NCBI RefSeq assembly: GCF_021130785.1
Contig: NW_025777578.1
Coordinates: forward strand, 1-64,000
Length of the DNA stretch: 64,000 nucleotides
Direction of reading: 5' to 3'
Origin: Homalodisca vitripennis
Lineage: Eukaryota > Arthropoda > Insecta > Hemiptera > Cicadellidae
This document shows, in pieces, positions 1-11,689 of this stretch. Below the pieces are notes generated by a model that did no database searches, was not told where the DNA came from, and saw only the letters and a list, made by a program, of their open reading frames with translations. Position numbers and translations under genes: made by a program. Within the stretch, counting starts at the first letter, position 1. Each line of letters starts with the position of its first letter.

Positions 1-469
1 TTTTTTGTAAATAGACAAGTTATCAATAACCGTAAACGGTTATATTGATAAAGATTTCAGGCTAATAATTCTTACAGTAATAATATATTGACACATACAA
101 CCATAATCTAATAAAGGAACAGACCTTTAATATAGGGTGTTATTTAAATGTTTATATTGTTGGTACTCATATTAATATATAATTTAATAACATGTATTTC
201 GTTAAACTTTTGGTACTACACATGACTAATTAATTATAAAACATTATTTCAGGTAGAACTACCTGATTTCAGATCACAAATGATGGTACACATATTCATT
301 ACTATATGTTTTGTGTACAGCGAGGATGAAATAAAGTACAAAACAACAAATTTAGCAGTTCTATTAAAAATGTACCTTAGAATGCTACAACTATAATATA
401 AACCCAAGAAGAAAATCTGCTTAATATGTTAAACTTTTCTGGGGCTTTATGATGTGATAAATAAGCGTT
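1..469. other. AT-rich non-coding sequence at the left edge
   Basis: There is no open reading frame of note. The segment lies on the downstream side of the inverted head module at 470-850, so it is probably the decayed T/M continuation of that minus-strand copy. Similarity is only recognisable close to the head; the rest is unassigned. Confidence 0.4.
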
Positions 470-850
470 AAAACTAAGACCTAAACTGTTTTAGGTAACA
501 AGTGATATTGATATCACAAAACTGTGATTTTTAAGTAATGAAAGTACCTCATCCATGTAAGTCCTGGTCCTGGTCGTGCTTCAGGCCATCAAATTACTGT
601 TTCCTGGCTCTACTTCCGCGACTATTTGTGAGTTGGACGGAAGATTAAAAAACGGTGCGAACATTTCACTTTCAAATTATTAACAAAAACATTACATTAT
701 TTACCTACGTTGTTTCCATGGATATTAAATAATATGTTATGTATCCTTTTGCACGTTTCTCAACTGTTTTTTTTTATCTTTGTGACGTCACGACTGCTAC
801 TAACATTTAACCGATTTCTTGTTACACAAACACATGCATTCTAAGGAGAC
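470..850 (-). repeat. Composite repeat, head module H (inverted copy 1)
   Basis: Read on the minus strand this has the parts of the plus-strand heads in the same order: a TCGGTTAAATG plus TAGTAGCAGTCGTGACG segment (about 785-820), TTTAATATCCATGGAAAC (about 713-728), a purine-rich GACCAGGACCAGGAC tract followed by ATGGATGAGGTAC (about 548-580), then a T-module start like GTTACCTAAAACAGTTTAG (about 484-505). The best matches are the heads near 18.2, 41.5, 47.2 and 55.5 kb. It is not coding in a shared frame. Confidence 0.7.
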
Positions 851-2159
851 AAAACGTTTGAATAAAACACAATAACATAAGTTATAGTATAATTTATCCC
901 TGCCTCAAGTTATGTACTAGATTACTATTTATGCATCATTATCTAGGAATATTATTCGACATGACACTTCATACTCTTGCTAATAATTAGTCTACATTAA
1001 CGTGCTTTTAAATTTATAAAAAATTAATATAACTAATCACGTAAAAAATACACCAATAACCTTATAAAAATGTATGCTTATGTTAAAATGCGAACTTTTT
1101 TAGAAGATTTTAGGATGGATATAATACACTCAAAGTAAAAACTGAGACATCGGATAGCTTATTACTTACTTATTATGTCAGCGTCTCAGGTAAAAAAGGC
1201 ACGGTTGTGGGAGAATGTACATAGCCTTTAATATCAAATACTTGCAATCAAACATTAGTTTGATAGTCATGGAGCATACGTGGAATGAGGAGCTTCTTCT
1301 TAATCTAGGTTATCTAAATGTGTCCAGAATGGAGGGATCAATGTGCATAACAAAGTTTGTTAGTCCTCTAGCATCTATATAATGGGGCCTCCTTTCTTCT
1401 TCTTGGACTTTAAAGAGGCAGCCGATTTCCATGTATTAAGGACCCTCTTTGCTATTACAGAAATACTCTAAAAACCCTATAAGATTTCGACTGCAACAGT
1501 TTTTCAAAATTTCAAAGTGAAAAACCTCAATGAAATCCTGCTGGTAAAGTTCAACACCCTTGTCCAGAATGCCAAAAGATGCAAAGCTCTTTAATACGAC
1601 AGGGTAGTAAAATAGGGAACAGGTATTTCATATATTTTCTCCTGCTCTTTTACATAACTGATAAAGCAAATCATGTGTTAAAATTCAGAGTCTCCGGTTA
1701 TGCTTTTACTCATGACGTAAATCCCGTGATCTGCATACACGTGTGCGAAAGAGACCATTTCTGTTTTATGGCTGAATGTTAATCGTCCACATTAAGATTA
1801 AATAGGAGATTATAAATGATGCTACCCTTAAGGAAGACCCTAGTCCCCCTGTTTCTCAAAATAGTTGTTGTTACCATTCTAAAACATTTATGATGGATTT
1901 AGGGAAGAAAACATGTGGAATAAGTTTTTTGTTTCTGCGTAGTTTAAGTAATCCATCCATATACATATTTTAGATTGAAAAATTGAGGGTCATGAAAAGA
2001 AGGAGAACTCACTAATGCAGGTATCTCAACACACCAATATTTCACGTGAAATTAAAACACCAGCTCCTTGGAAAACATAATTGAGTGCTAGATTTTGTTA
2101 TTTAACCTAAATTAAAGTTTAGATTGCAGATACCGAAATGTAACTGTTACTGATTTTCT
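851..2159. other. Unassigned AT-rich stretch with a less AT-rich core at about 1140-1600
   Basis: No recognisable gene is present. The core at about 1140-1600 is richer in C and G than its surroundings, and its minus strand reads through short open stretches broken by stops, which could be an old coding relic. I cannot match it to a family. The 67-codon open frame at 1579-1782 shows no recognisable motif and I treat it as chance. Confidence 0.35.
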
Positions 2160-2480
2160 ATATTACTTCAAGTTCAGAAATCCGTTGCAGGCCTGTTTTC
2201 GAAAGTAAGCAACTGTAGATCCTCCCAAGCCTCTAGATATTGCAAACATCTTTATACTCTATGTAAAAATGTACATTGCCCAATGGCCGAGACACAAACA
2301 TGCAGTCTCCCGCAATGTTGAGACAAAGGACAGCGGTTCATAACAGCTTGCCTTGGCAGGCTGTAGTAAATGTTTTTAACATATTGGCAATTGCTATAAA
2401 AATCATCAAAGTTCAACACATTTAAAAGTATTTTGGAATCGCTGTTTAATGTCATACGCATTTTATAATTTAGCCAAGTT
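2160..2480 (-). repeat. Composite repeat, module E (inverted copy)
   Basis: The reverse complement aligns with 49400-49720 over about 200-300 bases. It shares AATATCTAGAGGCT, CAGTTGCT-ACTTTC/TGAAAAC, GCCTGC and CATTTTTACATA in the same order. Together with the flanking inverted heads at 470-850 and 3590-3960, this preserves the H-E-H order seen on the plus strand. The two short minus-strand frames in this area are not conserved in the other copy. Confidence 0.7.
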
Positions 2481-3589
2481 TTTTTTAGGGAATTAAAGTG
2501 GGCGTAATTGGCGATGAATAAATGGAAAAATAAAAAAATCTATGTTTGTGGCGAGGAGTATATTCAAAATGATGTTTAATATACTATTGTATTATTTTCT
2601 GAAATTAATATATCACAATTAACTACCATTGACCAATGGTGGTGAAGGAACGAAAACGCATTTGTAATAAAGTAGATATAGCTTATACTGCAGAAATTGC
2701 ATTCAGAGAAACTGCTATATTTTTAGAGGTTTTGGATCTCTCTAGACGACCCTTGACTTTAGGAAGCTAAGTCTGTGAAAGTGCCAGAATTTAGGACGCT
2801 GCACTAAGTGGAAAAGAAAATTGTAAAAGAAGACAAAGATTTACTTGAAAAATATTTTTTTCAAATATCTTAAAAGCATATAACTATTTAATTGTTCTTA
2901 TTCGCACTATGTACATTTTAAATTCAGATAATTCACACTTCCGGTTGGATTTTAAGGTAAATCAAATAAATAAACGAACTAACATTTATGTTGAGATTGG
3001 TAGCTAAATTTATTACTTAGTTTATGTTTAATTAAATATTTTTTTAAAAGTCTATAAAATATTAAACGGTTTAAAATATATTTGTTATTTAATAGTACAT
3101 TAGGATATATTTTTGTACTTTTGTAAATTACAAAATCTTCCTGGTTTTGATTATTAGGCATCTTTTATTGTATATGTGTTAAATTTCATTTATTGTTCTC
3201 TATATTTGTGGATTTCTATAAATTATATTTAAATAATCTTTATAATTTTGATTTTAATTATTTATTATATTTAATTATTTTACTTCTTCCTTATAATAAT
3301 TTTAGTGGTTATCCTACTGGTATTTATAAAACCGATATAACATTCATATAATTAATTGTTTTTCTTTTGAGGAAAATTGTAAACCAGTTAGCCCTGAATG
3401 CTTTGACAATTGACAATTTCATAAACTCAGTTTATAACAGCTTTTTCTGTAACATGTATCAATAGAATTTTAAACTACATTAGTCTTTCAAGTCCAAGAA
3501 ATAAGTATTAAAAATAAATATCTTAAATTTTACGCACGCAATTCCTGTCCTGTGATTATTAGTTGCTAAATCTAGGACGTACATTAGTT
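2481..3589. other. Unassigned AT-rich non-coding sequence
   Basis: Very AT-rich, with no recognisable element. It sits between inverted E and H modules and is probably unrecognisable remains of the same composite repeat. The 60-codon minus frame at 2979-3161 is low-complexity and not credible. Confidence 0.35.
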
Positions 3590-3960
3590 TGGTTAACGAG
3601 AGATGATGAAGGTGGTAAGTGTGATATTTGAACAATAAAAGTAACTCATCTGCAAGTCTTGATTCCTAGCCTTCGTGCTGGTTGTCTGTTCGGTAATGAT
3701 TACACTCTGCTCTGCAATTGTTAGACTTGACAAAACTAATATATACACAATACTAAAACAAGTATAGTCTTTCCTATATTGTTTCCCTGGATTTACATGA
3801 GTTTGATATCGATTGTTGAGTATTATTCACAAGTTTTAATAAAAACTCTTTTTTAATAAAATAGGGTGTACTTGTATTTTCAGAATGTATAAGCATCGCT
3901 GCTTTTTGTTGTATAGCTTTATGATGCTTTCCATAAATGTGTTAAAATTTTTATGTTTTT
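3590..3960 (-). repeat. Composite repeat, head module H (inverted copy 2)
   Basis: The minus strand reads GTAAATCCAGGGAAACAAT (about 3775-3795), then CCAGCACGAAGGCTAGGAAT, CAAGACTTGCAGATGAGTTA (about 3640-3680). This matches the purine tract and GATGAGTTA boundary of the plus-strand head at 41840-41905. The copy is more diverged than copy 1. Confidence 0.6.
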
Positions 3961-4259
3961 CTGAAATCAGATAAAAATTTGTCACAGAATGGCTATCTAT
4001 CTCTCTTTTAAACATTACTCACCATAACTTCATTTGCTAGGTATGGTCACCAACTAATTTAACAAATATTTTACGTAAATTTTATATTTCATAAAAAATT
4101 GTTTTAAGTAGAGAATTTTGTATGGTCATTTTTACAATATAGTGTAATTCTATGTTTCATCGTAAACAAAAAAATATATAATTATTTGTATTCATATATA
4201 TATTCGCTTTTTATTAATATATTTTTAATTAATTTGTTAAAAAATCCTTGCACGAAGCT

Positions 4260-5345
4260 CTAAAATAGCCCGGACACTAGGATGAAATTACCGCCAGTTA
4301 TAGGGTTTAATAATATTTTAAAAGTGTGTTGATCAGTTTCGAAATTAATATGGTCTCTAATGTTCCAGTTGTTTACTTAGTTTAATGCATTTAACACTAA
4401 AATTCTCTGTAAGAGTACAAGAAGTATGGAATAGACCAATTGCAGTGATAAATTAATATAAATGCCTTAATATATTCCAATTAAACTTAAAAATTAACTT
4501 TGGTACACTGTATTAAATAATAATTTATATTTCATGACGAGGTAGAATGAGGTATTTTGGTGACAAATGCGTCAGCAGAGAGTTTGATAAAATGAGAGAG
4601 AGCACTCTACAGAATTAAACCATTTTAATTTTAGTAGGCATTTGATAACAATGAGAATTAACTATTTCTAAAATCATACAAGCAACCACAAAGTTTTTAT
4701 TGGTTTATATGGTACTTTAGGTTATTAATTAAGGTGGTTAGTTTTAAAAAAATATTTAGTTGTACAATTAAGTAAAATTAAATACTTTTATAGGGGACAA
4801 AAAAGTGGTATTTAGATTTAAAACCTGAAATATTTATTTTATTATTTCAAATTAAATATTTTAAAGTGATTCTAGTTTCTCTATTCTTACATTTCGGGGA
4901 TACGTATCCTTAACAACAAGTTTTTACTAAACATATAAAATTGCATTGACCATGCATTTTTTGAAAGAGGCTGCTCACATTAAAACAAGAACGTTTTCAC
5001 TTTTGATATTCTCAGGAGAACATCCCGTCATTGAACAAGTGTTATTCCAACAATGACTTACAAGAAGGTAGGATTATACCACACCACGTGTCACGTAACA
5101 GGCTTCGCTGAACTTTCATGTAAAATGTAATGCCTGTTGCTTATGGACAATGTCGAGATATCTTTGCAGATATATTTAATTCCCCCAGCATACATATTAT
5201 AAATTGCTTGAGCCTACTTAGTAGCCCTCTAATAGATATCAATAATGCCATAGTTATAGACATACACCATCATAGAACTTTTTCTTCTCTATGGAAGAAA
5301 AGTTAATACATAACTTCTTTCATAATTTCTACACGTGCTATTTTT
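4260..5345 (+). repeat. Composite repeat, body module B (plus copy 1)
   Basis: This copy runs through the B signatures in order: a TGGTCTCTAATGTTC region with TTAACACTAAAATTCTCTGT (about 4350-4410), GCACTCTACAGAATTAAACC (about 4602), GGGATACGTATCCTTA (about 4897), CATCCCGTCATTGAACA (about 5022), the E-box core at 5083-5100, and CACCATCATAGAACTTTTTC near the end. Copies at 11.7-12.9, 48.0-49.0 and 61.4-62.3 kb have the same order on the same strand. Non-coding. Confidence 0.75.
5083..5100 (+). promoter_or_regulatory. Recurrent E-box-like core in body module
   Basis: ACCACGTGTCACGTAACA contains CACGTG (5085-5090) directly followed by TCACGTA, then a GGCTTCGCTGA tail. CACGTG is the binding core of bHLH-type factors such as USF, Myc/Max and CLOCK/CYC. 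The sequence shows recurrence of the motif, not function. Confidence 0.35.
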
Positions 5346-5559
5346 CTTAGCTTTTGTTAGCGGTGATTAAATAATACAAGTTCTGGTCGGGTAGTTAAAT
5401 CTTCTTGTTTCGTTAGACATTATCCTTAACCAATGAATTGTGTTTATAATTTTATGTACATACTTGTTCTTTGGGCTGTTTTATAATTCTGTCTGCACTA
5501 AATAAATTACAAAAAGAATCGAATCAGAATATAATTCTTCAACGTATCGCACTCCACAT

Positions 5560-5868
5560 TACCAAGTCAAGTCAACTCGCTGTGACTGTGGGGGGGGTGG
5601 ATCCCACACATCTTTCAAGGCCTCTGTCGGTTAGGCTTTTGCCTTGTGTCTCGAGGGTCAAAGCCCTAGTAAGCTTTCGCTACCTGTCAGTAGGGTGAAT
5701 TTCGTGGTTGCAGTCGAAGTTGTAGTCGATGTCATCAGTCATCCATGGGAAGACGCCAGTTGGGGGACCTCCTGGGCGCGAAGCTCACGGATGTGGTCCC
5801 ACGGTGAGGACTCTGCAGCTTCCTCAAGGCTCGATGTCAGACCTTCTACGAAGCTCCTATCGATATAA
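5560..5868 (-). mobile_element. Jockey-type LINE, 3' end fragment of ORF2 plus 3' UTR
   Basis: The minus strand encodes a short tail resembling the C terminus of the Jockey fragment at 19.3-21.1 kb: an A-E-S-x-W-D/E-H-I-R-E block (about 5770-5830) followed by a stop near 5750 and a GC-richer 3' UTR. It is much richer in G+C than its flanks, as are the other Jockey pieces here. This is the far 3' end only, with no reverse transcriptase motif. The plus-strand frames across it are shadows. Confidence 0.6.
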
Positions 5869-5957
5869 AGTATATTTTATCGACATAAGTATAATTTTTG
5901 TTTTTGTTCTTAATGCATGTCTATATAATGCATACGACAATCAATTGTTATAATAAA

Positions 5958-6007
5958 TGTGTGTGTGTGTTGTGTGTGTGGTGTGTGTTGTGTGTGTGTG
6001 TGTGTTT
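5958..6007 (+). repeat. (GT)n microsatellite
   Basis: About 50 bases of GT repeats with single-base interruptions. Confidence 0.95.
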
Positions 6008-6469
6008 GTATTACATAATTCTCCTTTTGTCAGAAAATTATAAAGTTTGCACAGTTATTTAGTGTTGTTTCCTTCATTGTATAAAATCGTTTTTTCACAA
6101 CAGAAGTTAATTAAATCAGTTATCTTAATTTAATTTAAGTACAAATGTAATTATCTATCATGAAGTAGTTTGATGATAATATTATAAACATTGTTTAAGA
6201 ATTCCTGTATGTTGTTCCTAGACCTTAAATATCTATACAGTTGAATAATAATTTTTGTCTAGTTTTAGTAAAATGAAATATTAGCACGTTAGCACGCTAA
6301 GAATTTAATATACAAGGTGTTAGTTTAATTATAATTTTAATTTTAGAATTTTGTGCTATTTGTAACCTCACTACTATTTTATTGATCGCACATTCATATC
6401 ATAACTGTTTATTATTATTATTATTTTTTATATCTCTTAATTTTTATTACGTATAATACTCCTGTAAAG
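6008..6469. other. AT-rich spacer
   Basis: No gene, motif or recognisable repeat module. Short AT-rich runs, including (TTA)n near 6410. Confidence 0.5.
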
Positions 6470-6634
6470 GTTAATGAGTCCTCAGCTGGGTGGGTGGTCT
6501 GTGCCGAGGGTCCTGCTCATGAATGGGAAAGATGACGACTGTTTAAATGTAAACCATTGTTTAGAATTATATAATATACAACAAATTAGTAATTTTTTTT
6601 CTTAGTCAGGAATGCTATGAAAGCCTAAAAATAT

Positions 6635-9600
6635 TTCATTGTAATATCCGAAGTTATTGTAAAAATTATTTAACGAACTTTTTATTATATCTGAATAATA
6701 TTCCACGCTTGGACCTAGTTGTTCTGACTGAATGTTGGTTAAGAGAGAGTGAGGAGGGAGAGGTTTTGGAGGGGTTTGACATTGTACCTGACGAACAAAC
6801 AACGTAACAGAAATGACGGTGTTATCATTTACTTCAATAAACGTTTATCAGCTACTTTCCTTACAAAATAACACTTCGTGACGTCTACGGCATTAACTTA
6901 GAATTCAATTACTGCAACAAAACCTTTTACATACTTGCCCTATACCGTACCTTTGACAGTGACTTGGAATTTTTCTTAACTGAACTAGAAAATTATTGTA
7001 ATCGTTTAGATAAGAGCAAGATGGGAATTATTTTGGGTGACATTAACATATATTTTACTTAAGAATACTTCAACATGCTGACCAGATACTTAAACTGCTT
7101 ACTGGGATCGGGATTTGTTCAATGTACAGATAAACCAACTAGAGTGGATTAATAACTGCTCATCATGTCTGGATCACATATTTCTACGTTACTATGACTT
7201 GAACAATGTACAATCAGCTGTGCTCCAGACTGGCGTGAGTGACCACTACAGTACTGGCCTGGACTATCACTGCCACTGCCACATCGCCTCACAATGACAA
7301 CCTTACTGACGAATTCACTACACAAATACTACACTGACAAGCAAACTGTTCGGCCGTAATCTCGCTCACTTGAACTGGGAACCTGTTTTTGAGTTGCCAG
7401 GATATCACAATATGCGCTAAACAAATTTGAAAATACAATAACTGATCTTATTAAAAACTTCCTCAAAACCTTTAAATAACTATTCCACACGCTCAAAAAT
7501 TAAAACCATGGATTACACCCGATTTGGTCAAATTGATTCGCATTAGAGACAAAATAAGTAAAAAATTAAAAAAAAAAACCTTTAATAATGATCTCTATCA
7601 CTTTTTTCGTACATTCAGACGCAATTTAAGTAAATCTCTTAAACAATCCAAAAAAAACTATATTACAGAACTAAACTTGAAAATTATCAAAACAACCCCA
7701 AAATGTTTCTGGTCTATCGTAAATGACCTTGCTGGTAAAAATTAAGAAGAGAGATTCTTTTCCGGGTCCATAAAGTTTTACCGGATTACTCCGTATATAT
7801 TTCATGGTTTGTGTAAAGAAGTAGCTAATGATTTTAAACTCCTTTTTTCTCCGCGGTTGGGACACAATCTGGCTAGTGCCATCGATTCAGGTGGGGACCC
7901 GGTTTTGAGTGATGCGGATTACAGACAGAACACTGTGTTCACATTGACCACTGTTTCTGAACTTGATGTAATACGGCACGCGACTGGACTGCGTGGAGGA
8001 TCCGCCCCTGGACGTGATGGTGTCTCGGCTGATATGTTAAAAGACAATATTTTAATATCTTCTCTAAGCCCCCTTCTGCATTTAATAAATTTAAGTATTT
8101 CTTCTGGCATTTTCCCGGATATCTTTAAAATCGCTAAGGTCATTCCCTTGCATTAAAGGAGATAGCTTCTTAGATAAAAATAATTTCCGCCCCATCAGCT
8201 TTTTGAGTGTATTCTCCAAGATCCTTGAGCGTATAGTTAAAGAACAATTAGTTTTCTATCTTTCTAACAATCAAATCTTTTGCGAGTGTCAGTATGGGTT
8301 CAGAGACGACAGGAACAAATCTGATGCTCTTTTTGATGTCAAACAGACAAATCAATGATGCTATATCTGACAACTTGCGCCCATTTATTTTTAATATTTT
8401 CTTCATTTTGAGGAAGGCCTTTGACAGCATTGACAGAAATAAGGGCTGCTCCTTAAATTGGAGGCCCACTGGAGTTCGGGGTTATGCGCTTTCATGGTTC
8501 TCAACCTACCTCACAAGTAGGGCTACAGACCGTGTCTGTCTGTGGGGACCGAGAGCGACGCGCTTCCGGTGGTACCTACGGGGTGTGGTTTCAGGGCAGT
8601 ACGCTCGGCCCCAATTTCTGTTTTTGATTTATATTAACAATATCTCTAAATTGAATTTATATGGCAATCCTGTTTTATTTGCTGATGATAGCTTAATTGT
8701 ACTAAAAGGTAACGATTGGGGTTGATGCCCGTTCTAACGCTCTACATGACCTCATGGTCTTAAAAAATGGTTTAACCAAAACATTCTTTCGATTAATACA
8801 TGAAAGACTAAGTTTATGCCCATCTCTCTCCGAGAGACCACTGACTATGCCCTCGGCGACCTCGTGGTTCATAATTGTGGCAGTTACAATAATGATCTTT
8901 GTTCGTGTGAAACTATTGAAAATGTATCATCTTATATATATTTGGGTGGTCTTCTTTCACAAGCGTTTTAAAATGGTCTGCACATGTTAAATATGTAAAA
9001 AAGAGAGCAAGGAAATATATATTTGCGTACGTTTTTAAAACATTTAAGTGAAATTTTAAATGAAAAAGAAATCAAACTTGCTTACTTTGCCTATGGCCAA
9101 TCGTTGTCCTCGTTTGGAATAATAGCCTGCCCGAGTCAGGTACTGATTACGGCGTATTATGGACTGATTTACCCCCAATCTGTCTTACGGTGTGGTCCTT
9201 TGGGGAGCTTGCGCAAACACACAGTTTCAAAGAGTATTCAGACTTCAAAAAAAAGCAATTCGAATAATCGCCAAAATCAAATTTAGAGAGTCGTGCAGGG
9301 AAGCTTTCAAGAAATTGCAGCTGTTGACTCTGCCGTGCCTCTACATTTTGGAAACAACATTTTTTTGTGTGAGTAAATGTGCCTTAACCAGAGGCCGAGA
9401 CATACACATGTATGAGACACGTGGGGAGTGCTAAACTACCGAACTGGGAGACACAGAACGGTGGTTTTATGAGCGCCTGCCCTCGCAGGCGGGTGTTCAT
9501 TTCCTCAACAGACTGCCCAATTCAATTAAAGATGCCCCAACGCCTAAGGCGTTAAAGACTCGCCTTAAACGCCTATTGGTTGTCACAAGCATTCTATAAT
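6635..9600 (+). pseudogene. LINE ORF2 pseudogene (endonuclease and reverse transcriptase)
   Basis: An intact copy would nick the target DNA and prime reverse transcription of its own RNA in the nucleus. APE-type endonuclease blocks: N-I-R-S near the start, LTECWL (about 6725), GDINI (about 7035), LDHIF (about 7170) and SDHY (about 7240). Next come a lysine-rich linker (7524-7745), the RT entry block GSAPGRDGVSADML (about 8000-8040), motif A KAFDSID (about 8413) and the FADD box (about 8677). The C-terminal region carries VLWGACANTQFQR, LQKKAIRII (9190-9270) and FLNRLPNSIKDAP (about 9505). Motif A has lost its usual first aspartate (FFIL where FLDL is typical). Many stops and frameshifts make it dead. 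Confidence 0.85.
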
Positions 9601-9811
9601 GCAGGTGAGTTTTTGGCATTCGACTGGGAGACCGCCCAATTAGAAGACTGACTCCGCTGTACTAAAGTGGGGTAGCATTGGCGATGGATGAAAGAGGCGT
9701 AACTGCAAAATTGTATGTGTGGAGTGTGTATTGTTGTATGAATGTTAGAAATTTTAAAAAACCCCATGACGTTTTGCCGTACAATGTAAATATTTTCTTC
9801 GCAATAAAAAA

Positions 9812-9837
9812 GATTTGATTTGATTTGATTTGATTTG
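9812..9837 (+). repeat. (GATTT)n 3' tail of the LINE
   Basis: Five tandem GATTT units end the LINE, six bases downstream of an AATAAA signal. Confidence 0.85.
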
Positions 9838-10868
9838 CCTGGGGTGGAGCGTATAAAAACTCTTTTACAGCCACTGCAAGTGGTTCAGAAGGGCAATCTT
9901 AAAAGCCGGTTTCAAAAAATCTAGAATATACCCAACTGACACTTTATATCAAGAAACTGCCTATCTATCAATTCAAAAAAATCTTCATTAAAACACTTCT
10001 TGTTCACATTTATAAACATTTTTATACAATTTTCTCTACAACTTCACATTCTCATAACACACGATATTCACGGAATATTGGTGTCGCATCAATGCAAATC
10101 AGTAAATCCTTCTCATCAACAAATTCTCTTTATATATCCCATCTCGTGTATAGAAATATCTGTAAATACTTTCCAGACAACCAAATATTCACCTCACCTT
10201 CAATACTTACATTTAAGAAACGTTCGAATGAATGGCTGTATCTTAACAGCGCGCGGAGGAGGCCGAGGCAATTATCACGGCTGACTACAGAAGGACCTGA
10301 CTTTTTACCCTGCCTCCCCCCTCTTGATGCCCCTTCAACAGCACTGATGCCTTTTAGATGGACTTTTCCTATTTTATGCTTTTATTTATTTTTTTTTATT
10401 TCATAACAGTTCGTAAAGAAATCTGCTAGTAATGTGTTAGGTTGTTCTGCAGGTTAGACTTTTTGATCTTTAAAATACACCACTCCTTAATTTTGTTTTT
10501 CTTCTCTTTAAATATTTCCTTTAAACTATTTGTAGTACTTACGCTGATACATTTCAATGCCGTACTATGTAGATAGTACAGCCGCGTGTGCGTATGCGTG
10601 TATTGATGTTATAATATGATAATTAATCACCAGATTATATTCGTCCAAAATCTCCAGGGAAGCAACTCGAGCCTACGCACAGGCTTTTCCGCCCATGTAG
10701 GCTCATTTCCTAGGCCACTTTAAATTTGATGTGTATAATATTTTTATGTATAATGTTGTTATGTAAACATTTACTAGTATAGTAACAAGACAATATAAAT
10801 TTAATAGTAAATTTGCACGCATGTAAATAGTGTTTGGAAATAAATTATGATTCAATTCAATTCAATTC
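9838..10868 (+). mobile_element. Second LINE, 5'-truncated 3' end with (ATTCA)n tail
   Basis: It begins directly at the tail of the previous LINE. It opens with WGGAYKN (about 9840), the W-G-G-A block of LINE ORF2 C termini. A frameshift follows, then LLQPLQVVQKG, TDTLYQETAYLSIQKI (about 9940), HNTRYS (about 10055) and a final FKKRSNEWL (about 10213), with a 3' UTR. AATAAA lies at 10839-10844, before an (ATTCA)n tail at 10850-10868. The tail unit and C terminus differ from the neighbouring LINE, so this is a separate family. No catalytic domain remains. Confidence 0.7.
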
Positions 10869-11660
10869 CTGATGGTAGGGACGTTGGACGAAGCCCTGAC
10901 TACGGTGTTCCTCACGAACCAGGGCGACCCAGTGGCCCGCCGGAGACACACACTATGGAGAGCGAGCAACTGCCTCCTTGCGGTCTTGCAGGTGAGGTAG
11001 TACCATGCTGTGGCCGCATATGTGAGCACTGGTCGTATCAGAGCCGTGTAGAGCAGGACCTTCGTCCTGGTCGGTAGCTTCGTGGAGTTGAGCAGGGGGC
11101 CGATGCTGCCGAAGGCCTTCTTCGCTTGGCCACAGATCCTCTTGACGTGGGGTGTGAAGGTCAGCTTGGAGTCCAGGAGTACCCCCAGGTACTTGACTGA
11201 AGTCTTCCACGGTATGTCGTCGCCGTTGAGTGACAGGTGACGGCCGTCCGCTTGTCTCCTTGTCCTCGTGAAGTTTATGGCTTCGCATTTGTCAACGTTG
11301 ACCTTGATCCTCCACTTGGTCAACCAGGGCTCCAGTAGGTGCAGCTGCCGCTGGATGTAGAACCCAGCCATCCTCAGGTTGGCAGAAGTGGCCGTGAGAA
11401 GCGCATCGTCCGCGTACAGAGAGAGCTGCACTCTCGGAGCGACCGGAAAGTCGTTTGTGTACCACAGGTACAGGATCGGGGCCGAGGACTGATCCCTGTG
11501 GCACACCAGATGTCCACTGGGCGGGTCGTGGAGGTGGATCGGGCAACGCTGACGGAGAAGGTTCGGAGGTGGAGAAAAAAATCTTGCCAGGCAATGGAGA
11601 CGATGACAGCTTGAAGAGCAGTCCCTCGTGCCACTCCTTGTCGAAGGCTTTGCTCACGTT
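10867..11660 (-). mobile_element. Jockey-type LINE fragment, reverse transcriptase region
   Basis: Minus-strand coding in two overlapping frames (11292-11657 and 10862-11506). It starts at SKAFDKEWHEGLLFKL (RT motif A), then GVPQGSVLGP (motif B), LSLYADDALL (motif C, YADD) and the thumb region KYLGVLLDSKLTF, and ends near SPWFVRNTVV. One frameshift separates motifs B and C. Both ends are abrupt: the 5' side stops at motif A and the 3' side abuts the (ATTCA)n tail of a plus-strand LINE. The catalytic YADD is intact, but the endonuclease is absent. Confidence 0.85.
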
Positions 11661-11689
11661 AACAGTACATATTTTATATTACATATTTG

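Larger units (their letters stand above)
6470..9837 (+). mobile_element. Non-LTR retrotransposon of the CR1/Jockey-like superfamily, nearly full ORF2, decayed
   Basis: A plus-strand LINE runs from about 6470 to a pentanucleotide tail at 9812-9837, with AATAAA just before the tail at 9803-9808. It encodes, in broken frames, an endonuclease, a reverse transcriptase and the C-terminal region typical of this superfamily. The 5' boundary is uncertain; a GC-richer stretch at 6475-6540 may be its 5' UTR, and no ORF1 is visible, so the copy is probably 5'-truncated. A microsatellite-like 3' tail instead of poly(A) is common in CR1/L2/I-type LINEs. Lineage below superfamily is not resolved. Confidence 0.85.

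Noticed and set aside
5471..5953. Three overlapping plus-strand frames of about 75 codons
   Set aside because: They fall across the Jockey 3' end on the minus strand and AT-rich flank. No recognisable motif.
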